DNA of 64,000 nt from Cellvibrio sp. PSBB006. Lineage in GTDB: Bacteria; Pseudomonadota; Gammaproteobacteria; Pseudomonadales; Cellvibrionaceae. The translations under genes were made by a program, and so were the position numbers. The stretch is taken from assembly GCF_002162135.1 (NCBI RefSeq), contig NZ_CP021382.1, forward strand, positions 2,850,001 to 2,914,000, written 5' to 3'. The notes below the pieces were generated by a model that saw only the letters and a list, made by a program, of their open reading frames with translations, was not told the DNA's origin and made no database searches. Positions 29,041 through 38,090 of this stretch are shown in pieces; within the stretch, counting starts at the first letter, position 1, and the number at the start of each line of letters is the position of its first letter.

Positions 29041-30357
29041 TTAATCCAGTGCTGGTATTTCCTGCTTCGCCACTTTAGCCCATGCATAAACGCCACCCGG
29101 CATTTTGACCCACGCAAAACTGCCAAACTGACCTAAAGTTGGTAATTTCTCTCCCGCAGAAAAATGACCCACAACCGGCGCGGTGTCATCGGGCAATGAA
29201 AAAGCCACGTAATTTTCAGCGGACGTTAATATCGATTCGGACGGTGTCTCCGTCAAATACCGTGCGATAAATCCTTTTTTGCCCTTGCCTGTTGTAATCC
29301 GCAACCAATCCCCGGCGACTGAATCCACCTGTACTAATTCCGCACGCATTAAAGAAGCGACGACGGTAGTTCTTAATGAAGGGCCGCTGCGCAAATTTGC
29401 TTTCTCTGGTTTAATCGACAACCATCGCGGCGCCAGTTGAACGAGCGGTGGAGCGTAAGTGTTTACCGATTTTTTTCGGCCAACCAAAGGCAAGGGATCA
29501 ACCGCGCCCCGCACAAATTTGTATATCCCAAAATGCAAATGCGGGTCGGTAGTGACTGCATTACCTGTATTACCGACGGTGCCGAGAACATCTCCACGCC
29601 TGACACGGTCGCCGGGGGACACCGCGATTGAGTCGAGATGCGCATAATAAAAGGAACGATTGTCACCACGGACCCACACATTTTTTCCGCCGCGCGGTGT
29701 ATCTCCCACGCGGGAAACATGACCAGCCTCAGCGGCAATGACCGGCGTGCCACGCGGTGCAAAAATATCGATACCTTCATGCCGTCTCGCGCCACCATCG
29801 CGATCACCACCAAAAAAACTCTGCACGGCATTTTCACGCTCGGTATCAACAGGAAAGCCATAACGTAGCGGTGACGTTATGGCGATATCCATTAGTCCCT
29901 GCGCCGTGTGGGATGGTTGTATACGCACCCGGTATTGGCCAGTATGTTCCGCCGCTATCTTGAGTTGCTGTTCCTTCGCCGCCATGCTGCCAATACGTTT
30001 TGGTTCGGTTGCTGCGTCCTTTACATAAAACACATCCACGAAAACCTCGGCGCGCGTATTAATTGATGGAAAAATATCAACCTGGATAAGCTCATCCACT
30101 TTAAGATCAAACGAAAATGTGATGGGTTGTAGATAGTCAGCTTCAAGCAGGCGGCGCTCGCTGTAGGGCAAGGATATCGGTAATGGCGCCGCTAAGGATT
30201 CCTCCGCTTCCATTCTCCAGCGTTCGGCAGTAGCCTTGAGGTTTTCGCGCAGCAATGCGGAGTAATAGGAATCGTGCGGCGACAGCAGCACCTGGTCTTT
30301 AAAATACAGCGCGGCCGCACAGAGAAGCACAATCACCATGATCAGAACATATTTCAT
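29041..30357 (-). CDS. M23-family metallopeptidase with SH3 domains
   Basis: Probable murein endopeptidase, 438 residues, anchored or exported by an N-terminal helix (MKYVLIMVIVLLCAAALYF). The peptidase core has the zinc motifs RRHEGIDIFAPRGTPV (H-x3-D) and DPHLHFGIYK (H-x-H) near residues 207 and 285. A SH3b domain follows (KANLRSGPSLRTTVVASL) and a second SH3-like stretch ends the protein (FGSFAWVKMPGGVYAW). A longer reading to 30411 is rejected because the helix starts at the Met at 30357. The substrate is presumably cell-wall peptide crosslinks. Confidence 0.9.
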   Translation of the reverse strand: MKYVLIMVIVLLCAAALYFKDQVLLSPHDSYYSALLRENLKATAERWRMEAEESLAAPLPISLPYSERRLLEADYLQPITFSFDLKVDELIQVDIFPSINTRAEVFVDVFYVKDAATEPKRIGSMAAKEQQLKIAAEHTGQYRVRIQPSHTAQGLMDIAITSPLRYGFPVDTERENAVQSFFGGDRDGGARRHEGIDIFAPRGTPVIAAEAGHVSRVGDTPRGGKNVWVRGDNRSFYYAHLDSIAVSPGDRVRRGDVLGTVGNTGNAVTTDPHLHFGIYKFVRGAVDPLPLVGRKKSVNTYAPPLVQLAPRWLSIKPEKANLRSGPSLRTTVVASLMRAELVQVDSVAGDWLRITTGKGKKGFIARYLTETPSESILTSAENYVAFSLPDDTAPVVGHFSAGEKLPTLGQFGSFAWVKMPGGVYAWAKVAKQEIPALD

Positions 30358-30520
30358 GCTGATTAAGACTGGATGATAAAGAATTAATTCAGTCGGCCAG
30401 AAGTGCATCAAGGTGATGCCAGAACCATTACGAATAAACCAAGCTTATCGTCCAAAACCAGTAGATTATTTTGTTAAGAGAAAATATATTCACACAAAAT
30501 TATCAACCAGAAGGTATAAA

Positions 30521-30772
30521 ATGCCGGAGCTATCCGTTAAAAAAGCAAAACACATAAAGTCTCACATCTTGGATATTGAATTCTCTGATGGTGAGCATAG
30601 GCTCGTTGATTTCGCACCTTTTATATTTTCCGTTGGTCACCCCGACTATGAACGCTATAAATCGGAATCAGGCTTTCTTACTTTCAAGATTGAAGATGGT
30701 AATTTGAATTGGGATGATTACACAATGATTTTCCCGGTCGAGGATTTATATTCAGGGAAGTTGGCGCGTTAA
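30521..30772 (+). CDS. DUF2442-family protein
   Basis: 83 residues: VKKAKHIKSHILDIEFSDG, then HRLVDFAPFIF and NWDDYTMIFPVEDLY match the small DUF2442 fold, often found beside DUF4160 in toxin-antitoxin-like pairs. No partner gene is present here. AGAAGGT precedes the ATG at 30521, so the longer reading from 30413 is dropped. Confidence 0.82.
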   Translation: MPELSVKKAKHIKSHILDIEFSDGEHRLVDFAPFIFSVGHPDYERYKSESGFLTFKIEDGNLNWDDYTMIFPVEDLYSGKLAR

Positions 30773-30786
30773 CGCCAACTCCTACA

Positions 30787-31011
30787 TTAAGCAGTCATCC
30801 CGCTAACTATCCGCCGTACCCAGGGAGCCACAACAGCGACTGTCGGGAAGGCTACAGGCCATGTTGTCGCGCAGCTTTTGAGCCATTGCGCTACAAATCC
30901 CGCGTGAAAACCTTGGGAGATCATAAGCACGAAAGCCGATACGATGCAGACCATGATGGCGGAAAGTAATGCACTGAAAAGAATAGGCGCGAAGCGAGCG
31001 GGAATACGCAT
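30787..31011 (-). CDS. DUF2798-family small membrane protein
   Basis: 74 residues with two hydrophobic helices (FSALLSAIMVCIVSAFVLMI; VAFPTVAVVAPWVRRIV), the DUF2798 pattern. AGGAG precedes the ATG. It follows the DUF2938 gene by about 50 bases on the same strand and is probably under the same MerR-type promoter. Function unknown. Confidence 0.82.
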   Translation of the reverse strand: MRIPARFAPILFSALLSAIMVCIVSAFVLMISQGFHAGFVAQWLKSCATTWPVAFPTVAVVAPWVRRIVSGMTA

Positions 31012-31062
31012 GTTGTTCTCCTGAAAATTTAATAAACCGTTTAAAAAGCGTGTTAATTGTCG

Positions 31063-31548
31063 TCAATCAAAAAGTTGTATCACCTGCCCCGTTACATAAA
31101 GCCCGATACCAAACATCGCATGAGTAATCAGGCTTTGAATTCGCGCAGCCCCAGGGCGCGGCGTTTTGGCGGCGGCAATACCGGCACCCATACCTGGCTG
31201 CATTAATAAGAATGGGGCAGCCACTGTCACAACACCCACCATAAGTGCCGGGCCAAGCGTTGGTTGTTGAATCCATGCACTCCCCCAGATACCGATAAGC
31301 AAAGCTGCGAAGGCGATACCTATTAAATAGTGCGCGGCCCATCCGATGATGAGTTCGCCGCGCACCGCCGCAGACGCCGCGATGGCGTCATGATGAAAAC
31401 GTCCGCGCGCCATATGGGCGATCCAACGCCCGACCAACGCGTAGTTTGGAGGCGCTATACCGAGCAACGCTTTGCGGACCAATCCCCATACATCCATTAT
31501 TGCTGTAGCGCCAATCCCGAGGATAGAAATGACTACATAATTGTTCAT
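31063..31548 (-). CDS. DUF2938-family membrane protein
   Basis: 161 residues, four predicted membrane helices, beginning ISILGIGATAIMDVWGLVRK and ending LITHAMFGIGLYVTG, typical of DUF2938. Divergent from a MerR regulator with a 19-base-spacer promoter between them, so it is the likely regulated gene. Function unknown. Confidence 0.85.
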   Translation of the reverse strand: MNNYVVISILGIGATAIMDVWGLVRKALLGIAPPNYALVGRWIAHMARGRFHHDAIAASAAVRGELIIGWAAHYLIGIAFAALLIGIWGSAWIQQPTLGPALMVGVVTVAAPFLLMQPGMGAGIAAAKTPRPGAARIQSLITHAMFGIGLYVTGQVIQLFD

Positions 31549-31588
31549 GATTACTTACCTGTTGTTGTCTGAATTTGGACTGGTTGTT

Positions 31589-31619
31589 ATCGTACGACTT
31601 CAAGTCGACTTGAGGTCAA
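31589..31619 (-). promoter_or_regulatory. MerR-type promoter/operator with 19-base spacer
   Basis: Reading the minus strand: -35 TTGACC (31614-31619), a 19-base spacer, -10 TACGAT (31589-31594). The spacer contains the perfect palindrome TCAAGTCGACTTGA (31600-31613). Overlong 19-base spacers with a central dyad are the hallmark of MerR-family activation, and the dyad CCTCAAGTCGACTTGAAG closely resembles a SoxR box. It points toward the DUF2938-DUF2798 pair. Confidence 0.85.
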
Positions 31620-31629
31620 GGGGTTCATG

Positions 31630-32064
31630 ATGGATATTGCAGAAGTCGCTAAACGCGCCGGTGTGCCAGCCTCGACCTTGCGTTTTTACGAGGAAAAAGG
31701 CTTGATCAGTTCGGTGGGCAGGCAAGGCTTACGCCGGGTTTTCAACACCAGTGTTTTGGAGCGACTGGCGCTGATTGCACTGGGGCGCGCCGCCGGTTTT
31801 TCACTGGATGAAATCGCGCGCATGCTAGGCACCAAGGGAAACCCGGACATTGATAGGGAATTATTGATAAGCAAAGCGGATGAACTGGATAGAACAATTG
31901 GAAAGCTGACCGCGATGCGCGACGGCCTGCGCCATGCGGCCGTCTGTTCTGCACCGAGTCATATGGAGTGCCCGAAGTTTCGCCGTTTGCTGGGACTAGC
32001 GGCGGCAGGCGCTATTGGTAACGATGGAAAAAGAAAATCACCCCGAAAAAAATCGGCGTCTTGA
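31630..32064 (+). CDS. MerR-family transcriptional regulator
   Basis: About 144 residues. Winged helix-turn-helix at the N-terminus (IAEVAKRAGVPASTLRFYEEKGLI), then the second DNA wing (RRVFNTSVLERLALIALGRAAGFSLDEIARML) and a coiled-coil dimer helix (ELDRTIGKLTAMRDGLRHA). Only two Cys (CSAPSHMEC) lie in the effector region, so it lacks the four-Cys iron-sulphur cluster of SoxR despite the SoxR-like operator. AAGGGG is 6 bases before the second ATG (31630), preferred over 31627. It likely controls the divergent DUF2938 operon. Confidence 0.9.
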   Translation: MDIAEVAKRAGVPASTLRFYEEKGLISSVGRQGLRRVFNTSVLERLALIALGRAAGFSLDEIARMLGTKGNPDIDRELLISKADELDRTIGKLTAMRDGLRHAAVCSAPSHMECPKFRRLLGLAAAGAIGNDGKRKSPRKKSAS

Positions 32065-32127
32065 TGCTGAATCGGCGTCTTGATGCTGAAGAAAAACGTG
32101 CAGTCTGAGCCAGCACGTTTACGTCGG

Positions 32128-33300
32128 TTAGTGCGCAGGCCGTCGTTTTAGAATATGTAACGTCACGCTGCCTATTACCAAAGCCCAGAATGCGGACCCG
32201 ATGCCCACGAGCGAAATACCCGACGCCGTTACCAAAAAAGTGACCAACGCCGCCTCGCGTTGCGACTCATTTTCGAGCGCCGTCGTTAAGCTGCTACCGA
32301 TGGTTCCCAATAGCGCGAAACCGGCAATGGCGACAATCAACTCTTTTGGGAATGCACTGAGAAGTGCAGCCACTGTCGCGCCAAACAAGCCAAGGATGAG
32401 ATAGAACACACCGGCAGCAATCGCGGCTGTATACCGGCGCGCCGCATCTTCGTGGGCATCGCGACCGGTGCATATGGCTGCGGTGATCGCCGCAAGATTG
32501 AGAGCGTATGCACCGAAGGGTGCAAGGAAGGTGTTCGCCACGCCGATCCACCCGATGGGTCGTGAGATTGGCAAGTCATAACCAGAGGCGCGGATCACGG
32601 CAACACCGGGCATATTCTGGGACGTCATCGTGACAATAAACAAAGGCAGCGCAATGCCAAGGATCGCAGCCAACGAAAAGGTCGGCATGGTGAACACGGG
32701 GGTTGTGAGCTGTAGCGTCAGTACCTCCACATGCAACAACCCGGCGAAGCCGGCGTATGCCACGGCGTAACGTGTGAGGAATCGTCGCGCGAGGATATAT
32801 GCCGCGAACATCAGCGATGCGAGTACGAGTTGCGTGTTGAGCACACCAAAGGCTTCCATTCCGAAACGCAGTAGCACACCACCAAGCATGCCACAGGCTA
32901 TCGACACCGGAATACGACGGATCATCCGCTCGAACCATCCGGTGAAACCGACAATAACGGTGAGCAATCCCGCTATAACGAATGCGCCGATTGCATCCGA
33001 CATCGGTAATCCGGCGGTGCTCGTCATGAGCATTGCGGCCCCCGGCGTGGACCAGGCGGTGACAACCGGTATTCGATACACCCACGAGAGCGCGATACTT
33101 GTGAGCCCCATGCCGAGACCCAACGCCCACATCCATGAACTGATTTCGTCGTCGTTCGCTCCCAAAGACTGCGCAGCCTGGAACACAATGGCCGCGGAAC
33201 TGGTGAAGCCGACTAATACCGTAACGAACCCCGCTACGATGGCCGAAAGAGAAAGGTCACGGAATATATTACGCGGAGCTACAAGGCTTGGAGTTTGCAT
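32128..33300 (-). CDS. benE: BenE-family benzoate/H+ symporter
   Basis: 390-residue inner-membrane transporter with about 12 hydrophobic helices. Family segments: LSLSAIVAGFVTVLVGFTSS near the start, ITAWSTPGAA-like VVTAWSTPGAAML, then MTSQNMPGVAVIRASGY and APFGAYALNLAAITAAICTG. In BenE these surround the substrate path. There are no benzoate-degradation genes nearby, so the substrate may be another aromatic acid. Upstream bases 33315-33340 carry two CTACA copies resembling the LysR-region motif. Confidence 0.88.
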   Translation of the reverse strand: MQTPSLVAPRNIFRDLSLSAIVAGFVTVLVGFTSSAAIVFQAAQSLGANDDEISSWMWALGLGMGLTSIALSWVYRIPVVTAWSTPGAAMLMTSTAGLPMSDAIGAFVIAGLLTVIVGFTGWFERMIRRIPVSIACGMLGGVLLRFGMEAFGVLNTQLVLASLMFAAYILARRFLTRYAVAYAGFAGLLHVEVLTLQLTTPVFTMPTFSLAAILGIALPLFIVTMTSQNMPGVAVIRASGYDLPISRPIGWIGVANTFLAPFGAYALNLAAITAAICTGRDAHEDAARRYTAAIAAGVFYLILGLFGATVAALLSAFPKELIVAIAGFALLGTIGSSLTTALENESQREAALVTFLVTASGISLVGIGSAFWALVIGSVTLHILKRRPAH

Positions 33301-33454
33301 TTTGTCCGAATCGATTTGACTACATAAAGTTTAACTACAAAAAGCGGACATAAAGCGCTCCACCTGCGGGTTGGGCGCCATGGTATTTCCGCGCTGAGCC
33401 TCAGGCATAGGGAGCGCTATCAAAAAAGCATCTGAAACCACGCTGAGACTATAT

Positions 33455-34237
33455 TCAAACCGTCGGCACGGTGCCACCATCGATCCTGTATTCAACCCCC
33501 GATATCGAAGCCGCTCGCGGAGACACCAGAAAGGTGATGAGGTCTGCCACTTCGCCGGGTTTTGCAGGGCGCCCCAAGGGAATACCACCCAACCCATCCA
33601 TAATGATTTTCTTACCGCCCTCATAATCCGTACCGGCTTGGGTCGCCAATCGCTCGGCAAGCGCTACGGCGGCTTCAGTTTCGATCCAGCCGGGTGAAAC
33701 ACGTACGACGCGGACGCCTTTTGGCGTGACTTCTTTCGACAGTGCCTTGCTGTAGGTCGACAGCGCGGCCTTGGCGGCAGCGTATGCAATAGTCGCGTCG
33801 GGTAATGGCAGGACGTTCTGGATGGATGTAACGTGGATGACCACCCCGGCACGTTGCGCGATCATTGACGGCAATAACGCGCGATCCAGGCGGACGGCGG
33901 ACATGAGATTCAGGTCAAGCTCTTTCGCCCATTCCGCATCATCCAGCACTGCGAATCCACCCGAGGGGGCGCTGGAACCGCCGACCACATTAATGAGAAT
34001 GTCGATACCACCCAAATGCTGCTGCACCAGGTTTGCCGTGTGACGGACACCTTCTGCTGTCGTTAGGTCGGCCGCGATATGGTGCACCTTGTCGACTAAG
34101 TGTTTGGGCAGCGAGCGAGCAACCGCTACAACCTGCGCGTTCGCTTCCGCCAATGATTGAACGACCGCCGCACCCACCCCGCGAGCACCACCAGTGACCA
34201 GGGCACGCATGCCCGTCAGTTGCAGATCGAAGCTCAT
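33455..34237 (-). CDS. Short-chain dehydrogenase/reductase (SDR)
   Basis: 260 residues, classical SDR fold. NAD(P) motif TGGARGVG near residue 16, NVVGG (NNAG equivalent), catalytic Ser in HVTSIQNV and YAAAK near 158, and the C-terminal [15 protein letters not shown]. It overlaps the SnoaL-like gene by four bases. Substrate unknown. Confidence 0.92.
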   Translation of the reverse strand: MSFDLQLTGMRALVTGGARGVGAAVVQSLAEANAQVVAVARSLPKHLVDKVHHIAADLTTAEGVRHTANLVQQHLGGIDILINVVGGSSAPSGGFAVLDDAEWAKELDLNLMSAVRLDRALLPSMIAQRAGVVIHVTSIQNVLPLPDATIAYAAAKAALSTYSKALSKEVTPKGVRVVRVSPGWIETEAAVALAERLATQAGTDYEGGKKIIMDGLGGIPLGRPAKPGEVADLITFLVSPRAASISGVEYRIDGGTVPTV

Positions 34238-34563
34238 AGTGTGATCTCCAGTGATGCTATCTTGCCGCGCTCAAGCATGAAGACATATTTAAGATCCACC
34301 GGGCTGCCGGGAAAGTCGCCGGTCACCCGGCCCGTTACGATGCAATGGCGCTCCTGTTTGTCGAACGAGACGGGCTTGGCAACGTAGGAAAATTGTGCCG
34401 ATGCTGCGGTCTTCCAGGCTTCGATTGCAGCGAGGCCCACGTGGGTTTGCCCCTCGTCCTTTACCACCCCGTCTTTTGTAAAGCAGCGTGCCACGGCCTG
34501 GCCATCGCGTTTATCTGCCTCGAAGTAGGCGGCGATAGGTTCAGGTAAGTTGAGTTCGTTCAT
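34234..34563 (-). CDS. SnoaL/NTF2-like protein
   Basis: 109 residues; [19 protein letters not shown] and [21 protein letters not shown] are the SnoaL-like cone fold start, ending with [21 protein letters not shown] lies 8 bases before the ATG at 34563, so the longer reading is rejected. First gene of an operon with the SDR, divergent from a LysR regulator. Confidence 0.85.
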   Translation of the reverse strand: MNELNLPEPIAAYFEADKRDGQAVARCFTKDGVVKDEGQTHVGLAAIEAWKTAASAQFSYVAKPVSFDKQERHCIVTGRVTGDFPGSPVDLKYVFMLERGKIASLEITL

Positions 34564-34626
34564 TGTGTTGGCCCTCCAGGTTAAAGAGCCCCTAGGATGG
34601 CGCTTTCGCATCGGCAAGAGAATCAC

Positions 34627-34650
34627 CTACAATCTAATCAGACTATGTAG
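34627..34650. promoter_or_regulatory. Candidate LysR-type binding site
   Basis: Inverted CTACA (34627-34631) and TGTAG (34646-34650) lie in the 100-base divergent gap. Similar CTACA elements recur at about 33319 and 33333 upstream of benE. This is short and tentative. Confidence 0.35.
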
Positions 34651-34663
34651 AGAAGAGTGCACA

Positions 34664-35566
34664 ATGCGTGGTTCAGAATTTGCCGAGTTAAAAGCCTTCG
34701 TGGCAATTGTTGATCGGGCGAGCTTTGCGCGCGCCGCCGATTATCTTGGGCTATCACGGTCGGCGCTCAGCCAGATCATGCGGCAGCTTGAATCTCGCCT
34801 GGGCGTTCGCCTGCTCAATCGAACGACGCGGAGCGTCTCGCCAACGGAGTCGGGGCGGCGGCTTCATGAACGCATTGCTCCCATGCTGCGTGAGATGGAC
34901 GATGCCGTCGCACAGGCGGTTGGTGCGACGAGTCGAACCGCCGGTACGTTGCGGATAAACACGCTAAGTATGGCGGCGAAAAAAGTCATTGCACCGAGGC
35001 TCGGACGTTTTCACGAAGCCTATCCCGATGTGGTACTGGACATCGTGGTTGATGATGGCCTGAGCGATATCGTGAGCGGCGGGTTCGATGCCGGCATCCG
35101 CGTGGGCGGGCGTTTGCAAAAAGATATGATTGCAGTTCGTCTCACACCGGACATCAAATTGCTCGCCGTCGCCTCGCCTGAATATCTTGCGAAACATGGC
35201 GAACCTAAAACGCCCGCCGACTTACATCACCACGCGTGTATCAACTGGCGCTTTCCAGGCAGTGGCAAAATTGCCGGGTGGAATTTCGAAAATAAAAATA
35301 ACAATATCGAAGCCATTGTTAGTGGCTCGGTGATTTCGAATCACCAGGACATCGTTGTACCCGCTGCGCTGCAAGGATTAGGTATTTTCTACGCATACAA
35401 TGATGATGGGATCGCTGAGGCATTAGAAAGTGGAAAGCTGAAGCGTATTCTCGCTGACTGGTCTCCGACGATGCCGGGGCTATATCTTTATTACTCCAAT
35501 CGTCGTCACATTCTTCCGTCGCTTCGCGCTTTTATCGATTGCCTGCTTGATCGTGACATAAGCTGA
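34664..35566 (+). CDS. LysR-family transcriptional regulator
   Basis: 300 residues, the standard LysR length. N-terminal helix-turn-helix (FAELKAFVAIVDRASFARAA, LSRSALSQIMRQLESRLGVRL), then an effector domain with RINTLSMAAKKVIAPRL and PGLYLYYSNRRHILPSLRAF. The ATG at 34664 gives the normal domain start; the upstream in-frame extension into the SnoaL gene is dropped. It is expected to control the SDR operon across the divergent gap. Confidence 0.92.
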   Translation: MRGSEFAELKAFVAIVDRASFARAADYLGLSRSALSQIMRQLESRLGVRLLNRTTRSVSPTESGRRLHERIAPMLREMDDAVAQAVGATSRTAGTLRINTLSMAAKKVIAPRLGRFHEAYPDVVLDIVVDDGLSDIVSGGFDAGIRVGGRLQKDMIAVRLTPDIKLLAVASPEYLAKHGEPKTPADLHHHACINWRFPGSGKIAGWNFENKNNNIEAIVSGSVISNHQDIVVPAALQGLGIFYAYNDDGIAEALESGKLKRILADWSPTMPGLYLYYSNRRHILPSLRAFIDCLLDRDIS

Positions 35567-35601
35567 ACGTGGGCACGGTTACGCTTGCAGAAAATCATTT
35601 G

Positions 35602-35629
35602 TTGACATAGCGCTGGATGCGCGTAGACT
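35602..35629 (+). promoter_or_regulatory. Promoter of the cold-shock gene
   Basis: Perfect -35 TTGACA (35602-35607), 16-base spacer, -10 TAGACT (35624-35629). This leaves a leader of about 140 bases before the ATG, like the long 5' UTRs of csp messages. Confidence 0.6.
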
Positions 35630-35776
35630 CGAACCCAGCTTGAAAGTACGTTTAGTATTTATGCCCTCACTTCGAAGTTCCAGTATTAGCATTTCGTCCT
35701 GTTTACATAAGTAATTTCCTGCCTTCCTGCCCAACGCCCTTTCGGGTAAATCTACTTTTGTTTAATAGGTAACACT

Positions 35777-35986
35777 ATGTCTAAATCTACTACTGGCACT
35801 GTAAAATGGTTCAACGAAGCTAAAGGTTTCGGTTTTATTCAACAAGAATCCGGTGCGGATGTTTTTGCTCATTTCAGCGCTATTTCCGGTTCAGGTTTCA
35901 AAACCCTTGTTGAAGGTCAGGCCGTTAGCTTCACCGTGACTCAAGGCCAAAAAGGCCCGCAAGCTGAAAATATTCAAGCTATCTAA
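35777..35986 (+). CDS. Cold-shock protein, CspA family
   Basis: 69-residue single-stranded nucleic-acid-binding protein. [16 protein letters not shown] carries RNP1 and DVFAHFSAI carries RNP2. TAGGT precedes the ATG. A stable UUCG-loop terminator follows. The family acts as RNA chaperones; whether this copy is cold-inducible is not shown. Confidence 0.96.
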   Translation: MSKSTTGTVKWFNEAKGFGFIQQESGADVFAHFSAISGSGFKTLVEGQAVSFTVTQGQKGPQAENIQAI

Positions 35987-36032
35987 AATTCAGGTAGCTT
36001 ATCAGTGCAGCAAAGCACTGGTGTGAAAATTA

Positions 36033-36064
36033 AAAGGCGAGATCTTCGGATCTCGCCTTTTTTT
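36033..36064. terminator. Terminator after csp, probably bidirectional
   Basis: Nine-base stem GGCGAGATC / GATCTCGCC with a TTCG loop, flanked by A-run and T-run. It lies between the csp gene and the convergent betT stop. Confidence 0.94.
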
Positions 36065-36066
36065 AT

Positions 36067-38073
36067 TCAACGCAGTCCATGCAAAAAATGCATATGTTTT
36101 TCATATTGATCTATCACATCCGCAATGACCTGATCTTCCGTCCAGCCCATGATGTCGTAATCCTGGCCACCTTCTTTTAAATACACTTCTGCACGAAAAT
36201 ATTTAAGCGCTTTGCCGCGCTTGGCGGTGGTGTCGCGCATGGCAAAAGACGGTGGTATGTAAGGTCGCGCATGAACGGAGTAGAAAAAATCCACTTCGTC
36301 GCCATGGTTAACTTCGATCCAGATTCGATCATTGTCGTCGCGACTGACGGTTGCCTCCAGGCCGCGTTTGGTGAATTCATTTTCCACGCGTTTTAATGCG
36401 GGCTCTACCATGCTGTTGAAAAATTGCATGACTTCTTCATAACTCGGATGATGAATGATGCGCGCTAAACGCATCTCCCAACTGACCGGGCGGATGGCGA
36501 CGCGGGGAGCGAGCATGGCGCCTTGCAATCGGTCGCGCTTAACAACTTCCAGACGTAAAGCACGAGCCAGACCCCAGCACATCAGCAGCATCACAATGGC
36601 AAAGGGCAAGGCGCTGGCGATGGTGGCGGTTTGCAGGGCGGCCAGTCCACCTGCAAGCAAGAGTGCAGCAGCGATGCAACCTTCGGAGACGGACCAGAAG
36701 ATACGTTGCCATACCGGCGTGTCTTCATTGGTGCCGCCGGAGGTGAGCATGTCGATCACCAGCGAGCCGGAGTCGGATGAAGTAACAAAAAACGTGATGA
36801 CCAACACCGTGGCGATCAAGGATGAAATGGTGGAGAAGGGTAAATATTCAAGGAATTGGAACAGCGCGACCGAAGTGTCTGCCGCGACCGCGTCGGCCAT
36901 CTGGATGATGTTCTGGTCGATGATCATGTGCAGCGCGTTGTTGCCGAAGAAGGTCATCCACATAAAGGTGAAACCCACCGGCACCAGCAGCACACCGATC
37001 ACAAATTCGCGGATGGTGCGCCCGCGCGAAACCCGCGCGATAAACATCCCGACAAAGGGCGACCAGGCAATCCACCAGCCCCAATAGAACAATGTCCAGC
37101 CGCCGATCCAGCCCCTGGGTTCGTAGGCATAAAGATTAAACGTGGTGGCCACCAGGCCGGAAATATACGCGCCGATATTCTGCACGTAGGTTTGCAGCAA
37201 ATACACCGTGGGGCCAGCGAAAAGTACGAACACCAACAGCACCACCGCGAGAATTAAATTCAGCTCGGAGATACGACGAATGCCGCCGTCCAGGCCCATC
37301 ACCACAGAGATGGTGGCGAAGCCGGTAATCACCGCGATCAACAAAATTTGCCAGCCAATAGAGATAGGCATATCGAATAAATAATTGAGGCCGGCATTTA
37401 CTTGCATCACGCCAAAACCTAACGAGGTGGCCACGCCGAAAAGCGTGCCCAGTACCGCAAAAATATCCACCGTGTGACCGATAGGTCCGTAGATCCGTTC
37501 GCCGATCAGCGGGTAAAACGCCGAGCGAATGGTGAGCGGGAGGTTGTGACGGAACGCGAAATAAGCCAGCGATAACGCGACCACCGCATAAATCGCCCAG
37601 GCGTGCACGCCCCAGTGGAAAAAGGTGATGCGCATAGCTTCACGGGCGGCTTCAACACTGCCCGCTTCTGCCACCGGCGGATTCATGGTGTGCATCACCG
37701 GCTCAGCCACGCCGAAGAACATCAGGCCGATGCCCATACCGGCGGAAAACAACATGGCGAACCAGGAGACGTAGCTGTAATCGGGTTCGCTGTGGTCCGG
37801 TCCCAATTTGATCAGTCCGTAACGCGAGGTGGCGAGAATCACCACAAACAACAAAAACAGTGCGACCGCGAGGATATAAAACCAGCCAGCGGTATGGATG
37901 ACCCAGCTCTGGATAGCGCCGAACAGCGTGCTGGCGGCGTCCGGCCAGATGACCGCGAAGGCGACGAAGAGCACACACAATCCGCCGGAGCCGATAAAGA
38001 CCGGCGGGTTGATCTTGATCCAGGGTTTGCGCTCCGGGTCGGTGATGGCGTCATGGGTGGGCTGATCGGACAT
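36067..38073 (-). CDS. betT: BCCT-family choline/betaine transporter
   Basis: 668-residue osmoprotectant uptake carrier. Starts MSDQPTHDAIT with AGGAGG upstream; an Arg-rich upstream extension (to 38307) is an artefact reading back through the porin gene. About 12 membrane helices; the BCCT signature region GIGLMFFGVAEPVMH and the substrate Trp-rich segment WTLFYWGWWIAWSPFVGMFIA are present. The cytosolic C-terminal domain of about 150 residues (WIEVNHGDEVDFFYSVHARP onward) is typical of BetT. Follows a porin on the same strand by 17 bases. Confidence 0.92.
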   Translation of the reverse strand: MSDQPTHDAITDPERKPWIKINPPVFIGSGGLCVLFVAFAVIWPDAASTLFGAIQSWVIHTAGWFYILAVALFLLFVVILATSRYGLIKLGPDHSEPDYSYVSWFAMLFSAGMGIGLMFFGVAEPVMHTMNPPVAEAGSVEAAREAMRITFFHWGVHAWAIYAVVALSLAYFAFRHNLPLTIRSAFYPLIGERIYGPIGHTVDIFAVLGTLFGVATSLGFGVMQVNAGLNYLFDMPISIGWQILLIAVITGFATISVVMGLDGGIRRISELNLILAVVLLVFVLFAGPTVYLLQTYVQNIGAYISGLVATTFNLYAYEPRGWIGGWTLFYWGWWIAWSPFVGMFIARVSRGRTIREFVIGVLLVPVGFTFMWMTFFGNNALHMIIDQNIIQMADAVAADTSVALFQFLEYLPFSTISSLIATVLVITFFVTSSDSGSLVIDMLTSGGTNEDTPVWQRIFWSVSEGCIAAALLLAGGLAALQTATIASALPFAIVMLLMCWGLARALRLEVVKRDRLQGAMLAPRVAIRPVSWEMRLARIIHHPSYEEVMQFFNSMVEPALKRVENEFTKRGLEATVSRDDNDRIWIEVNHGDEVDFFYSVHARPYIPPSFAMRDTTAKRGKALKYFRAEVYLKEGGQDYDIMGWTEDQVIADVIDQYEKHMHFLHGLR

Positions 38074-38090
38074 GCTGCCTCCTGATGCGG

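Noticed and set aside
31630..32064. Calling the MerR protein SoxR
   Set aside because: The operator looks SoxR-like but the four-Cys cluster motif is missing.
36455..37087. Plus-strand 210-residue frame opposite betT
   Set aside because: Shadow of a well-supported transporter gene.
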